DNA from: an uncultured Oscillospiraceae bacterium
GTDB taxonomy: Bacteria; Bacillota; Clostridia; Oscillospirales; Oscillospiraceae
Direction: 5' to 3'
Assembly (NCBI GenBank): GCA_934631005.1
Contig: CAKTXA010000009.1
Location: 1 to 64,000, forward strand
DNA length: 64,000 nt
Both the position numbers and the translations under genes were made by a program. Numbering within the stretch: position 1 is the stretch's first letter; each line of letters begins with the position of its first letter. Positions 1 through 8,743 of the stretch are shown here, one piece after another. Under the pieces are notes generated by a model. It was not told the origin of the DNA. It searched no databases and worked only from the letters and a program-made list of their open reading frames with translations.

Positions 1-525
1 AAGAAGGCCTACGGCAAGGGCATCGAGCTGCAGGGCAAGACCCTGGGCATCGTGGGCTTCGGCCGCATCGGCCAGCACCTGGGCGTGATGGCGAAGGCCA
101 TCGGCATGAACGTCATCGCGTTCGATATTTTCCACATCCCCGGCATCGAGGAGCAGCTGGGCATTCCGTACGTGGAGATGGAGGAGCTGCTGGCGAAGTC
201 CGACTTTATCTCCGTGCACGCTCCCGCTGTGGACGGCGGCGCGCTCATCAACGCCGAGCGCATCGCGAAGATGAAGGACGGCGTGGTCATCATCAACACC
301 TCCCGCGGCACGAACGTGGACGAGGCCGCCCTGCTCGACGCGCTCAACAGCGGCAAGGTCCGCAGCGCCGGTCTGGACGTGTACGCCGACGAGCCCGCCT
401 CCAACAAGGCGCTCTACAGCCATCCGATGGTCTCCTGCACGCCGCACATCGGCGCCGCGACCGTGGAAGCGCAGAAGCGCATCGGCACGGAGATTGTGGA
501 CATTATCAACAATTTTAGTTGTTAA
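1..525 (+). CDS. D-2-hydroxyacid dehydrogenase (3-phosphoglycerate dehydrogenase-like), 5' truncated by window
   Basis: The frame is open from base 1, so the start lies outside the window; about 174 C-terminal residues are visible. It begins in the NAD-binding Rossmann domain, with the dinucleotide loop GFGRIG at about visible residues 19-24. The substrate/NAD arginine lies in NTSRG, and the catalytic histidine in TPHIGA near the C-terminus. These are the hallmarks of the D-isomer specific 2-hydroxyacid dehydrogenase family, which oxidises or reduces 2-hydroxy/2-keto acids with NAD(H). The protein ends shortly after the histidine motif with no ACT domain, so if it is a SerA it is the short form. 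Phosphoglycerate dehydrogenase is the best guess, but lactate, glycerate or hydroxypyruvate-type dehydrogenases cannot be excluded without the substrate-binding N-terminus. Confidence 0.85.
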   Translation, partial: KKAYGKGIELQGKTLGIVGFGRIGQHLGVMAKAIGMNVIAFDIFHIPGIEEQLGIPYVEMEELLAKSDFISVHAPAVDGGALINAERIAKMKDGVVIINTSRGTNVDEAALLDALNSGKVRSAGLDVYADEPASNKALYSHPMVSCTPHIGAATVEAQKRIGTEIVDIINNFSC

Positions 526-554
526 AATTTGTACGCAGCCGACAAACACAAGGA

Positions 555-583
555 TTGAATTTTCCTGTAAGCTGCGGTATGAT
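555..583 (+). promoter_or_regulatory. Candidate sigma-A promoter of glutamate dehydrogenase
   Basis: TTGAAT at 555-560 and TATGAT at 578-583 are separated by 17 bp. They sit 64 bp ahead of the gdhA start, in the only sizeable gap between it and the previous gene. Confidence 0.55.
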
Positions 584-646
584 TGTCTTGTACGGTCGGG
601 AAAGCCGTATATATAGTGAAAGGTGTATTTTAGGAGGAACGAAAAC

Positions 647-1996
647 ATGAATGCGTATGTTGCAAGCGTTATCGACTATGTGAAGAAAACGCACGCCAGC
701 CAGCCGGAATTCGTGCAGACCGTCGAGGAAGTCCTGTCTTCCATCTCGCCGATCATGGACGCACATCCCGAATATGAAAAGGTCGACCTGCTGAAGAGAA
801 TGGTCGAGCCGGAGCGTATGTTCACCTTCCGCGTCTGCTGGATGGACGACAAGGGCGAATATCACACCAACCGTGGCTGGCGCTGCCAGTTTAACGGCGC
901 GATCGGCCCCTACAAGGGCGGTCTGCGGTTCCAGAAGAACGTCTATGAAGGCATCATCAAGTTCCTCGGCTTTGAGCAGACCTTCAAGAACTCCCTGACC
1001 GGCCTGCCCATGGGCGGCGCGAAGGGCGGCTCCGACTTTGACCCCGCCGGCAAGTCCGACGCGGAGGTCATGCGTTTCTGCCAGAGCTTTATGACGGCTC
1101 TGTACCGCTACATCGGGCCGGACATCGACGTTCCCGCGGGCGACATGGGCGTCGGCGGCCGTGAGATCGGCTACCTGTACGGCCAGTACCGCCGCCTGAA
1201 GGGCGTGTGGGAGAATGGCGTTCTCACCGGCAAGGGCATGAGCTTCGGCGGCTCCCTGATCCGTCCCGAGGCCACCGGCTATGGCGCTGTGTACTATCTG
1301 CAGGAAGTGCTGAAGCACGAGAACGACACCATCGAGGGCAAGCGCATTGCCATCTCCGGCTACGGCAACGTGGGCTGGGGCATCATGAAGAAGGCTGCCG
1401 AGCTCGGCGCGAAGGTCACCTACTTCGCAGGTCCCGACGGCTACATCCATGATCCGGACGGCGTCACCGGCGAAAAGCTCGACTACATCCTTGAGATGCG
1501 TGCGAAGGATCCGATGCACTGCAAGCCCTATGCCGACAAGTACGGCGTGGAGTTCGTCGCGGGTGAGAAGTGCTGGGGCGTGAAGGACGTGGACATCTAC
1601 ATGCCCGCCGCCACCCAGAACGACGTCAAGATGGATTCCGCAGAGAAGATCGCGGCTTCCGGCGTGAAGTACTACATCGAGGTCGCCAATATGCCCACCA
1701 CGAACGACGCTCTGAACTTCCTGCGTGAGCAGAAGCACATGGTCGTTGCTCCGTCCAAGGCTGTCAACGCCGGCGGCGTCGGCGTGTCCGGTCTCGAAAT
1801 GAGCCAGAACTCCGAGCGTCTGGTCTGGACGGCGGAGGAAGTGGATGCGCAGCTGCACAAGATGATGGTCAACATCCACAAGGTCTCGGCCGAAGCGGCC
1901 GAAGAGTACGGCCTCGGCTACGACCTGGTCGCCGGCGCGAACATCGCAGGCTTCAAGAAGGTCGCTCAGGCCATGTACGAGCAGGGCATGTTCTAA
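647..1996 (+). CDS. gdhA: Glutamate dehydrogenase, hexameric NADP-type
   Basis: The 449-residue length is typical of hexameric bacterial glutamate dehydrogenases, which catalyse 2-oxoglutarate + NH4+ + NAD(P)H to glutamate in the cytoplasm. The substrate-binding segment GPYKGGLRF and the catalytic-lysine region LPMGGAKGGSDFDP are in the N-terminal half, followed by the Rossmann motif SGYGNVGWG and the C-terminal glutamate-dehydrogenase block NAGGVGVSGLEMSQN. The ATG at 647 follows AGGAGG (632-637) at ideal spacing, so it is preferred over an in-frame GTG at 623. It has its own promoter and terminator, hence probably monocistronic. Coenzyme preference is inferred from family resemblance only. 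Confidence 0.96.
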   Translation: MNAYVASVIDYVKKTHASQPEFVQTVEEVLSSISPIMDAHPEYEKVDLLKRMVEPERMFTFRVCWMDDKGEYHTNRGWRCQFNGAIGPYKGGLRFQKNVYEGIIKFLGFEQTFKNSLTGLPMGGAKGGSDFDPAGKSDAEVMRFCQSFMTALYRYIGPDIDVPAGDMGVGGREIGYLYGQYRRLKGVWENGVLTGKGMSFGGSLIRPEATGYGAVYYLQEVLKHENDTIEGKRIAISGYGNVGWGIMKKAAELGAKVTYFAGPDGYIHDPDGVTGEKLDYILEMRAKDPMHCKPYADKYGVEFVAGEKCWGVKDVDIYMPAATQNDVKMDSAEKIAASGVKYYIEVANMPTTNDALNFLREQKHMVVAPSKAVNAGGVGVSGLEMSQNSERLVWTAEEVDAQLHKMMVNIHKVSAEAAEEYGLGYDLVAGANIAGFKKVAQAMYEQGMF

Positions 1997-2012
1997 TTTC
2001 AGAACAGTACAT

Positions 2013-2048
2013 AAAATACGCGAGGGCATTTGCCTTCGCGTATTTTTT
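2013..2048 (+). terminator. Rho-independent terminator of gdhA
   Basis: A hairpin with AATACGCGA/TCGCGTATT arms around a small loop is followed by a run of T residues, directly after the gdhA stop. Confidence 0.85.
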
Positions 2049-2082
2049 ATGCCGGGCGCCCCAACGTAGGTGCGTCCGTTTT

Positions 2083-2437
2083 TCGTCGTAACGTAGGGGA
2101 GGGGCGATTTGAAGTAAAAGTGAATAGTGAAAAGTGAATAAGTTAGCATTGGCTGCCGAATCCCCAACGCAGTGGCGAATCGTAGGCACCTCATACCTTC
2201 CCCTGGGGGAAGGTGCCCCCGGAGGGGGCGGATGAGGGTCGGGGAGCACTGACGGATAGCTTTGCATTCTCAGCAAAATGCAGTTGCTCCCCGACCCTCA
2301 TCAGTCTGCTCCGCTTCGCTCCGCAGCCAGCTTCCCCCAGGGGAAGCCAAGGGGCCCTCAGCAAATCGGCACTGTGGCCAAGGAACGATACCGCGTACCA
2401 GCGGTAGGGGCAGAGCCCCTACCCTACGTTACGACGA
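2083..2437. repeat. Interspersed repeat, copy A, with perfect 16-bp terminal inverted repeats (MITE-like)
   Basis: This 355-bp element starts with TCGTCGTAACGTAGGG (2083-2098) and ends with its exact reverse complement (2422-2437). Inside are a GTGAATAGTGAAAAGTGAA tract, a CTTCCCCTGGGGGAAG palindrome (about 2198-2215) and a long hairpin built from GATGAGGGTCGGGGAGCA and TGCTCCCCGACCCTCATC (about 2231-2301). Related sequence occurs at 16891-17354, 18905-19200 and 44318-44634. It encodes no supportable protein; open frames in it are by-products of its GC-rich palindromes. No clear target-site duplication is visible. Confidence 0.75.
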
Positions 2438-2452
2438 ACTGTGGCAGCAGGG

Positions 2453-2490
2453 CTGAAATAGGAACCCCCGCGGCAGGTGTGCCGCGGGGG
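2453..2490 (-). terminator. Terminator of the LOG-family gene (minus strand)
   Basis: Perfect 11-bp arms CCCCCGCGGCA (2465-2475) and TGCCGCGGGGG (2480-2490) surround a 4-nt loop. The following minus-strand tail is moderately T-rich. It lies a few bases beyond the minus-strand stop at 2498. Confidence 0.7.
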
Positions 2491-2497
2491 ACATTCT

Positions 2498-3073
2498 TTA
2501 GATATTTTTCAAATGCTTCACATCCAGTGCGGTGGCGTTGTAGTGTTCGAGGTAGTCGACGGCGGCGGCGGGGGTGGGGCAGAGGTGGTAGAGCTGCAGG
2601 CAGGGGGCGGTGGCGAAGCGCTCTTTTACGGCGTGCTCCAGCATGGCGTGCAGCGGGGCGTAGTAGCCGTTTGTGTTCAAAACCGCGATGGGGCGGTTGT
2701 GCTTGCCGAGCTGCTTGAGCGTGAGGATCTCGAAAAATTCCTCAAAGCTGCCGATGCCGCCCGGGGCGAGCAGGAAGCCCTCGGCCTTCTCGTCCATAAT
2801 GCCCTTGCGCTCGCGCATGGTCTCGGTGTAGATGAACTCGTCGCACTGATCGTACAAAATGCCGTCCACGTGAAAAAACGACGGGGCGACACCGATGACG
2901 CGGCCGCCGTTTTCGTGCACGCTGCGCGCCGCTGCGCCCATGACACCCTGCGCACCGCCGCCGTAGACGAGCGTGTGCCCGTGCTGCGCCAGCAGCCTTC
3001 CGGCGTCATACGCCGCATCCAGATAGCTCTGCGCCAGCACATTGCTTGACGCGCCGTACAGACAAACCTGCAT
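2498..3073 (-). CDS. LOG-family nucleotide 5'-monophosphate phosphoribohydrolase-like protein (TIGR00730)
   Basis: This 191-residue protein has the LOG/lysine-decarboxylase-like Rossmann fold: an N-terminal CLYGASS, the glycine-rich VYGGGAQGVMGA (about residues 37-48), and the signature LAPGGIGSFEEFFE, a variant of the family PGGxGTxxE with Ser for Thr. Family members cleave the N-glycosidic bond of nucleoside 5'-monophosphates; in plants and some microbes they release cytokinins, and in other bacteria the substrate is usually unknown. The start at 3073 is chosen because GGAGG lies just upstream and the family N-terminus begins there; a longer open frame upstream overlaps the next gene. It lies 22 bp after the small Cys gene in the same minus-strand transcript. 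Confidence 0.85.
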   Translation of the reverse strand: MQVCLYGASSNVLAQSYLDAAYDAGRLLAQHGHTLVYGGGAQGVMGAAARSVHENGGRVIGVAPSFFHVDGILYDQCDEFIYTETMRERKGIMDEKAEGFLLAPGGIGSFEEFFEILTLKQLGKHNRPIAVLNTNGYYAPLHAMLEHAVKERFATAPCLQLYHLCPTPAAAVDYLEHYNATALDVKHLKNI

Positions 3074-3095
3074 AAGATACCTCCGCTTGGAAAAA

Positions 3096-3272
3096 TTATT
3101 CTGTGCCCGTCTGCTCCAGCAGCGCGCCGATCTGGCGCGCGATCTCGCAGACGGGGCGGTGCGGGCAGACCTCGTAATCGCAGTCGATGTCCAACTCGCC
3201 GCCGTCCTGTTCCACAAAGACGGTGCGCGCCGCATCCAGCGTGCGGCAGTAGCCGTGAAGGACCTGTTCCAT
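3096..3272 (-). CDS. Small cysteine-containing protein of unknown function (58 aa)
   Basis: A 58-residue acidic protein starts with MEQVLHGYCRTLDAARTV and contains CDYEVCPHRPVC, a C-x4-C-x5-C cluster that could bind metal or form a disulfide. The ATG at 3272 follows GGGAGG at good spacing. A strong promoter (-10 at 3303-3308) lies upstream and a LOG-family hydrolase follows 22 bp after its stop, so the two are probably co-transcribed. No family is recognised. Its small size, clear start signals and position ahead of a conserved gene support it being real; function is not assigned. Confidence 0.7.
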   Translation of the reverse strand: MEQVLHGYCRTLDAARTVFVEQDGGELDIDCDYEVCPHRPVCEIARQIGALLEQTGTE

Positions 3273-3302
3273 ACTGTGACCTCCCGCATTTTTCTGCCCC
3301 CT

Positions 3303-3331
3303 ATTATACGCTCCCGCGCGGCGCACGGCAA
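3303..3331 (-). promoter_or_regulatory. Promoter of the small Cys protein / LOG gene pair
   Basis: On the minus strand TTGCCG (3331-3326) and a consensus TATAAT (3308-3303) are separated by 17 bp. It is divergent from the ATP synthase promoter at 3365. Confidence 0.75.
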
Positions 3332-3364
3332 GAGATTTTTCGGACAGTGCAGAGAAAATGTCCA

Positions 3365-3393
3365 TTGCATTTTTCCCGGGGCAATGATAGAAT
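3365..3393 (+). promoter_or_regulatory. Promoter of the ATP synthase operon
   Basis: TTGCAT (3365-3370) and TAGAAT (3388-3393) have 17-bp spacing and lie 45 bp ahead of the first gene of the atp cluster. Confidence 0.7.
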
Positions 3394-3438
3394 AAAACCG
3401 AATTTGCGGGATGTGCCTGCGCGACGGGAGGGCGGCGG

Positions 3439-3699
3439 ATGCGGTCATTGGAACGGCTGGCGAAGGCGATCTCCTTTGTCGGGCAGGTCGGCTTTTCGCT
3501 CATCACGCCGCCGCTGGTGCTCATCTGGCTGGCGAAGCTGGCGCAGGACAGGCTCGGCTGGGGCGTGTGGGTGATGCTGGCTGCCATCGTGGTGGGGCTC
3601 ATCACGGGGCTGACGAGCGTCTGGCGGCTCATCCGCGGCTTTACGAAGTCCGAGGAGAAAAAAACGCCGAAGGGCCGCGGCTTTAACGACCATATTTGA
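3439..3699 (+). CDS. AtpZ/AtpI-family small membrane protein
   Basis: This 86-residue protein has two hydrophobic segments (about residues 17-35 and 42-62), giving a helical hairpin, and a basic C-terminal tail. Such proteins (AtpZ, F0F1-ATPase-associated) precede the atp operon in many Firmicutes and are linked to assembly of the c-ring or to divalent ion supply. The assignment rests on topology and position as first gene of the operon, 27 bp ahead of the second AtpI-like gene. GGGAGG at 3427-3432 supports the ATG at 3439. Confidence 0.75.
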   Translation: MRSLERLAKAISFVGQVGFSLITPPLVLIWLAKLAQDRLGWGVWVMLAAIVVGLITGLTSVWRLIRGFTKSEEKKTPKGRGFNDHI

Positions 3700-3726
3700 G
3701 AAATCGGTTGGATCGGAAGTGATGCC

Positions 3727-4140
3727 ATGAAGCTGGATAAAGCCGTCCGCGCGGAGCTCTGGTACGTTGCGGCGGGGCTGATCGTGTGCGGCGCTGCGCT
3801 GTGCGTCGTGTTCGCGCTGATCAGAAAATTTGACTATACCGTGCCGCTGGGCGCGCTGTGGGGCAGTGTGTTCGCGTTTTTGCGGATGTATCTGCTGGCG
3901 CGGCGCGTGCAGGCGGTCGCCGCGTGCGGCGAGGCGGAGAAGGAGCTGGCGCAGAAGCGCCTGCGCTCGTCGTATTTTGTCCGGATGCTCATTCTGGTGG
4001 CGGCGGTCGTGGCAGGTATCGCCTTGCCGTTCCTCAACTACATCGCCGCGCTCGTGCCGTTTCTGGTGCCGCAGCCGGTGATGATGCTGCGCAGGGCCAT
4101 CGTCTCACGCAGGGCGCAAAAGGAGGCTGATCACGAATGA
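3727..4140 (+). CDS. atpI: ATP synthase subunit I-like membrane protein
   Basis: This 137-residue protein has four predicted membrane segments (about residues 13-33, 39-56, 86-103 and 105-121), the architecture of AtpI, a non-stoichiometric protein that helps assemble the c-ring. It overlaps the start of subunit a by four bases (ATGA at 4137-4140), so translation is probably coupled. Sequence similarity in this family is weak, so the name is based on topology and operon position. Confidence 0.7.
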   Translation: MKLDKAVRAELWYVAAGLIVCGAALCVVFALIRKFDYTVPLGALWGSVFAFLRMYLLARRVQAVAACGEAEKELAQKRLRSSYFVRMLILVAAVVAGIALPFLNYIAALVPFLVPQPVMMLRRAIVSRRAQKEADHE

Positions 4141-4880
4141 ATGTGGATATTCACGGCGCGCCAATTTATTTTACCATCCCCATTTTCGGCGGCATCCCCA
4201 TCACGGCGAGCCTTGTCGTGTCGTGGGGCGTGATGCTGGTGCTGACGGGGCTCTGCATCTGGCTGACGCATGACCTCAAGGTCAAAAATATCTCCAGGCG
4301 GCAGGCGATCGCCGAAAAGATCGTGCTGACGGCGGAGAATTTTGTGCGCAGCAACATGGGCGAAAAGTGGATGCACATGGTGCCGCTCATCTCGGCCATC
4401 TTCGGGCTTTCGCTCGGGTGCAGCCTGTCGTCGCTGCTCGGCTTTTTCGCGCCGACGGCCGACGTGTCGGTGCTGCTGGGCTGGGCGCTGGTCGTGTTCG
4501 TGCTCATTACGTACACCAAGATCAAAACGAACGGCTTCGGCGGTTATCTCAAGGGCTTCTGCGACCCGGTGTTCGTGATGGCGCCCTTTAACCTCCTCGG
4601 CGAGGTATTTAAGCCCATCTCCATGTCGTTCCGTCATTTCGGCAACGTCCTGTCCGGCATGGTCATCAGCTCGCTCGTGTACGCGGCGCTGATTTTGGCG
4701 AACAACGCCCTGTTCGGGCTCATCCCGGGCGTGGTGGGGCAGATTTTGGGCGACATCCCGTTTTTGGCCGTGGGCATCCCGGCGGTGCTGTCGCTGTATT
4801 TCGACTGGTTCTCCAGTGCGATGCAGGCATTTATATTCTGCATGCTGACGATGATCTTCATCCGGACGGCGGCAGAGTAA
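4137..4880 (+). CDS. atpB: F-type ATP synthase subunit a
   Basis: A 247-residue integral membrane protein. The essential stator arginine is R166 in PISMSFRHFGN, followed by the conserved GNVLSGMVI, and a C-terminal segment of the DWFSSAMQAFIF type matches the family's final helices. Subunit a forms the two half-channels that pass the coupling ion to and from the c-ring. It sits in the standard a-c-b-delta-alpha-gamma-beta-epsilon order. Its partner c subunit suggests the coupling ion may be Na+. Confidence 0.96.
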   Translation: MNVDIHGAPIYFTIPIFGGIPITASLVVSWGVMLVLTGLCIWLTHDLKVKNISRRQAIAEKIVLTAENFVRSNMGEKWMHMVPLISAIFGLSLGCSLSSLLGFFAPTADVSVLLGWALVVFVLITYTKIKTNGFGGYLKGFCDPVFVMAPFNLLGEVFKPISMSFRHFGNVLSGMVISSLVYAALILANNALFGLIPGVVGQILGDIPFLAVGIPAVLSLYFDWFSSAMQAFIFCMLTMIFIRTAAE

Positions 4881-4926
4881 ATGATAGAAAAGTGAAGCAA
4901 ACAACAATAACAGGAGGAATTTTTTC

Positions 4927-5193
4927 ATGGAACTCGCGAAGGCATTGATTCTCATGGGCTGCGCGATCGGCGCGGGCATTGCGATGATCTCCGGCTTCGG
5001 CCCCGGCATCGGCGAAGGCTACATCGCCGGTAAGGCGATCGAGGCCATGGCGCGCCAGCCGGAAATGAAGGGCGACCTGACCAGCACCATGTTCCTGGGC
5101 ATCGCGTGCGCGGAGACGACCGGTATCTACGGCTTCGTCATCGGCCTGCTGCTGATCTTCGTCGCGCCCGGCCAGTTCACGGCTCTGCTGTAA
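4927..5193 (+). CDS. atpE: F-type ATP synthase subunit c with two-carboxylate ion-binding site
   Basis: An 88-residue helical hairpin. Helix 1 has the GxGxG run ending GPGIGEGYIAGKA and the loop is ARQPEMKGD; helix 2 carries GIACAETTGIYGF. Aligned to the Ilyobacter tartaricus c subunit, the ion ligands P28, Q32, E65, S66 and Y70 correspond here to P26, E30, E63, T64 and Y68. The polar context (Thr after the Glu, Tyr four further) is that of Na+-binding rings, and the extra glutamate at position 30 matches the two-carboxylate variant known from Fusobacterium nucleatum. The AGGAGG start signal is strong. Na+ use is inference. Confidence 0.97.
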   Translation: MELAKALILMGCAIGAGIAMISGFGPGIGEGYIAGKAIEAMARQPEMKGDLTSTMFLGIACAETTGIYGFVIGLLLIFVAPGQFTALL

Positions 5194-5229
5194 GCCGCGG
5201 CGGCATTTCACACGGAAGGAGGACTGACC

Positions 5230-5733
5230 ATGAGCTTTCAGTCCCTGGTAGAGCTTGCACCGTGGACAACGATCGCGCAGATCTGCAATCTGCTGCTTCA
5301 GATGTACCTGTTCAAGCGCTTCCTTTTTAAGCCCATCAAGAACATCCTCGCCAAACGGCAGGAGGAGGTCGACGGGCTGTATGACGCGGCGAATGCCGCG
5401 CGCAGCGAGGCCGAGCAGTCCAAGGAGGACTATGAGCGGCACCTCGCTGGCGCGCAGGAGGAGGCCGCGGCCATCACCGCGCGCGCTGCGCAGGCGGCGC
5501 AGACCCGTGCCGACGAGCTGGTGAGCAGCGCGAAGGCGGAGGCGGCGTCCATCCGCGCGAAGGCCGAGAGCGATATTCAGCTGGAGCGCAAAAAAGCGGT
5601 CAATGACATGAAGAATGAAATTTCCGATCTGGCGGTGACCATCGCGGAGAAGGTCGCCGAAAAGGAGATCAATGAAAAGGATCACGAGGCGCTGATCGGA
5701 AAGTTCATCGACGAGCTGGGTGAAACGACATGA
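5230..5733 (+). CDS. atpF: F-type ATP synthase subunit b
   Basis: A 167-residue protein with one N-terminal membrane segment (about residues 10-28) followed by FKPIKNILAKRQEEVDGL and a long charged, Ala/Glu/Lys-rich helix that forms the peripheral stalk coiled coil. It connects Fo subunit a to F1 delta/alpha. GGAGG precedes the ATG, and the 3' end overlaps the delta gene by four bases. Confidence 0.95.
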   Translation: MSFQSLVELAPWTTIAQICNLLLQMYLFKRFLFKPIKNILAKRQEEVDGLYDAANAARSEAEQSKEDYERHLAGAQEEAAAITARAAQAAQTRADELVSSAKAEAASIRAKAESDIQLERKKAVNDMKNEISDLAVTIAEKVAEKEINEKDHEALIGKFIDELGETT

Positions 5734-6269
5734 CACAGACGGCCAGAGTTTACGCCGGCGCGCTGTATGATCTTGCGGGCAGCGAGGGTCTGGAGGATCG
5801 CATCCGCGATGACCTTGCGCTCTTTACGCGGCTCCTGCGCGAAAACGGCGACTATCTGCGGCTGCTGTGCACGCCGTCCATCCCCAAAAAGGAGCGCTGT
5901 GGCTTGCTGGACGAGGCGCTGCACGGCAGCGTGCACGACTATACGCTGCATTTTCTCAAGATCCTGTGCGAAAACGGGACGATGGCGCAGTTTTCCGACT
6001 GCGCCCGGCAGTACCGCGTGCGCTATAACGAGGCGCACGGCATTCTGGAAGCGTGCGCTGTGAGCGCCGTGCCGATGCCGGACGCGCTGGCCCAGCGCCT
6101 GAAGGACAAGCTGGAGCGCCTGACGGGAAAGACCGTGGAGCTGACGACGCGCGTGGACGAGCGCCTCATCGGCGGCGTCCGGCTGGAGCTGCCCGACCGG
6201 CAGCTCGACGGCAGCGTGCAGATGCACCTGCGGCAGCTCAAAAAGCAGCTGCGGGAGAGCACGATCTGA
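5730..6269 (+). CDS. atpH: F-type ATP synthase subunit delta
   Basis: A 179-residue protein with the N-terminal ARVYAGALYDLA signature of the delta/OSCP family and the C-terminal RVDERLIGGVRLEL block. It caps the alpha3beta3 hexamer and binds the b stalk. The gene overlaps atpF by four bases and is followed by an 81-bp gap before atpA. Confidence 0.94.
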   Translation: MTQTARVYAGALYDLAGSEGLEDRIRDDLALFTRLLRENGDYLRLLCTPSIPKKERCGLLDEALHGSVHDYTLHFLKILCENGTMAQFSDCARQYRVRYNEAHGILEACAVSAVPMPDALAQRLKDKLERLTGKTVELTTRVDERLIGGVRLELPDRQLDGSVQMHLRQLKKQLRESTI

Positions 6270-6350
6270 GAGACTATTTTACTTTGATAATCAAGGCTGC
6301 GCCGTGCAAAAACGGCACGGGGCAGCTCACCGAAGAAAGTTGGTGAACCC

Positions 6351-7865
<1,515 letters not shown>

Positions 7866-7881
7866 GAAAGGAGGCGTTTGC

Positions 7882-8730
7882 ATGGCAGGCGTTTCCATGA
7901 AAGACATCCGCTCCCGCATCCGCAGCATGGAATCCACCAAGCAGATCACGCGCGCCATGGAAATGGTCGCGGCCTCCAAGCTTCGCGGCGCGCAGGAGCG
8001 CGCGGCGGCCAGCCGCCCGTATTTTGAGATCCTGTACGAAACGATGGACCAGATCGCCGACAGCACGATGGACTTCGTCTCGCCGTACCTGAAAAAGCGG
8101 GACGGGCGGACGCTGCACATCGTCATCGCGGGCGACCGCGGCCTTGCCGGCGGCTATAACAGCAATGTGCTGAAGCTGGCCTACGCCGGGATGGACGCGG
8201 AGCACGATCTGGTGCTGCCGGTGGGCAAGAAGGCGGTGGAGTTTTTCCGCGCGCGCGGCGTGGAGATCCTGACGGATCGCTGCGCGCAGGCGGCGGAGGT
8301 GTCCATCGGCGAGTGCTACTCCGTGGCAAAGCTGCTTTGCACGCAGTTTCTGGCGGGCAAATTCGCGCGGGTCGAGCTGGTGTATACCAACTTCGCTTCG
8401 CTCCTGTCCCAGACGCCGGCGACGCTGGAGCTGCTGCCGGTGCGCATCGCGGAAAAGAAGGATCTGCGGGAGGCAAAGCCGTTTATTCTGTATGAGACCG
8501 GCCCGATCGGCGTGTTCGACGCCATTGTGCCGGAGTATCTGGGGGGCGTTTTCTACGGCGCGCTGTGCGAGTCCGTCGCCTCCGAGCAGGCGGCGCGCCG
8601 CATGGCGATGGACGCCGCCACCAAAAACGCCGACGAGATGATCCAGGATCTGAACCTGCGCTACAACCGCGCCCGGCAGGGCGCCATCACGCAGGAGATC
8701 ACCGAGATCGTCGCCGGCGCGGAACACTGA
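7882..8730 (+). CDS. atpG: F-type ATP synthase subunit gamma
   Basis: A 282-residue central shaft protein. The N-terminal helix has the conserved IRSRIRSMESTKQITRAMEM pattern and the C-terminal helix ends RARQGAITQEITEIVAGAEH, typical of AtpG. The middle Rossmann-like domain includes GDRGLAGGYN. It lies between alpha and beta, with AAAGGAGG before the ATG. Confidence 0.97.
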   Translation: MAGVSMKDIRSRIRSMESTKQITRAMEMVAASKLRGAQERAAASRPYFEILYETMDQIADSTMDFVSPYLKKRDGRTLHIVIAGDRGLAGGYNSNVLKLAYAGMDAEHDLVLPVGKKAVEFFRARGVEILTDRCAQAAEVSIGECYSVAKLLCTQFLAGKFARVELVYTNFASLLSQTPATLELLPVRIAEKKDLREAKPFILYETGPIGVFDAIVPEYLGGVFYGALCESVASEQAARRMAMDAATKNADEMIQDLNLRYNRARQGAITQEITEIVAGAEH

Positions 8731-8743
8731 AAGGAGATCGCGT

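Noticed and set aside
511..529. AATTTTA/TAAAATT inverted repeat at the end of the first gene as a terminator
   Set aside because: It is AT-only, overlaps the stop codon and has no T tract; transcription may still end here, but it is not supportable.
2213..2718. Overlapping plus-strand open frames across the repeat and LOG gene
   Set aside because: They lie in palindromic repeat sequence or antisense to the LOG gene and have no ribosome sites.
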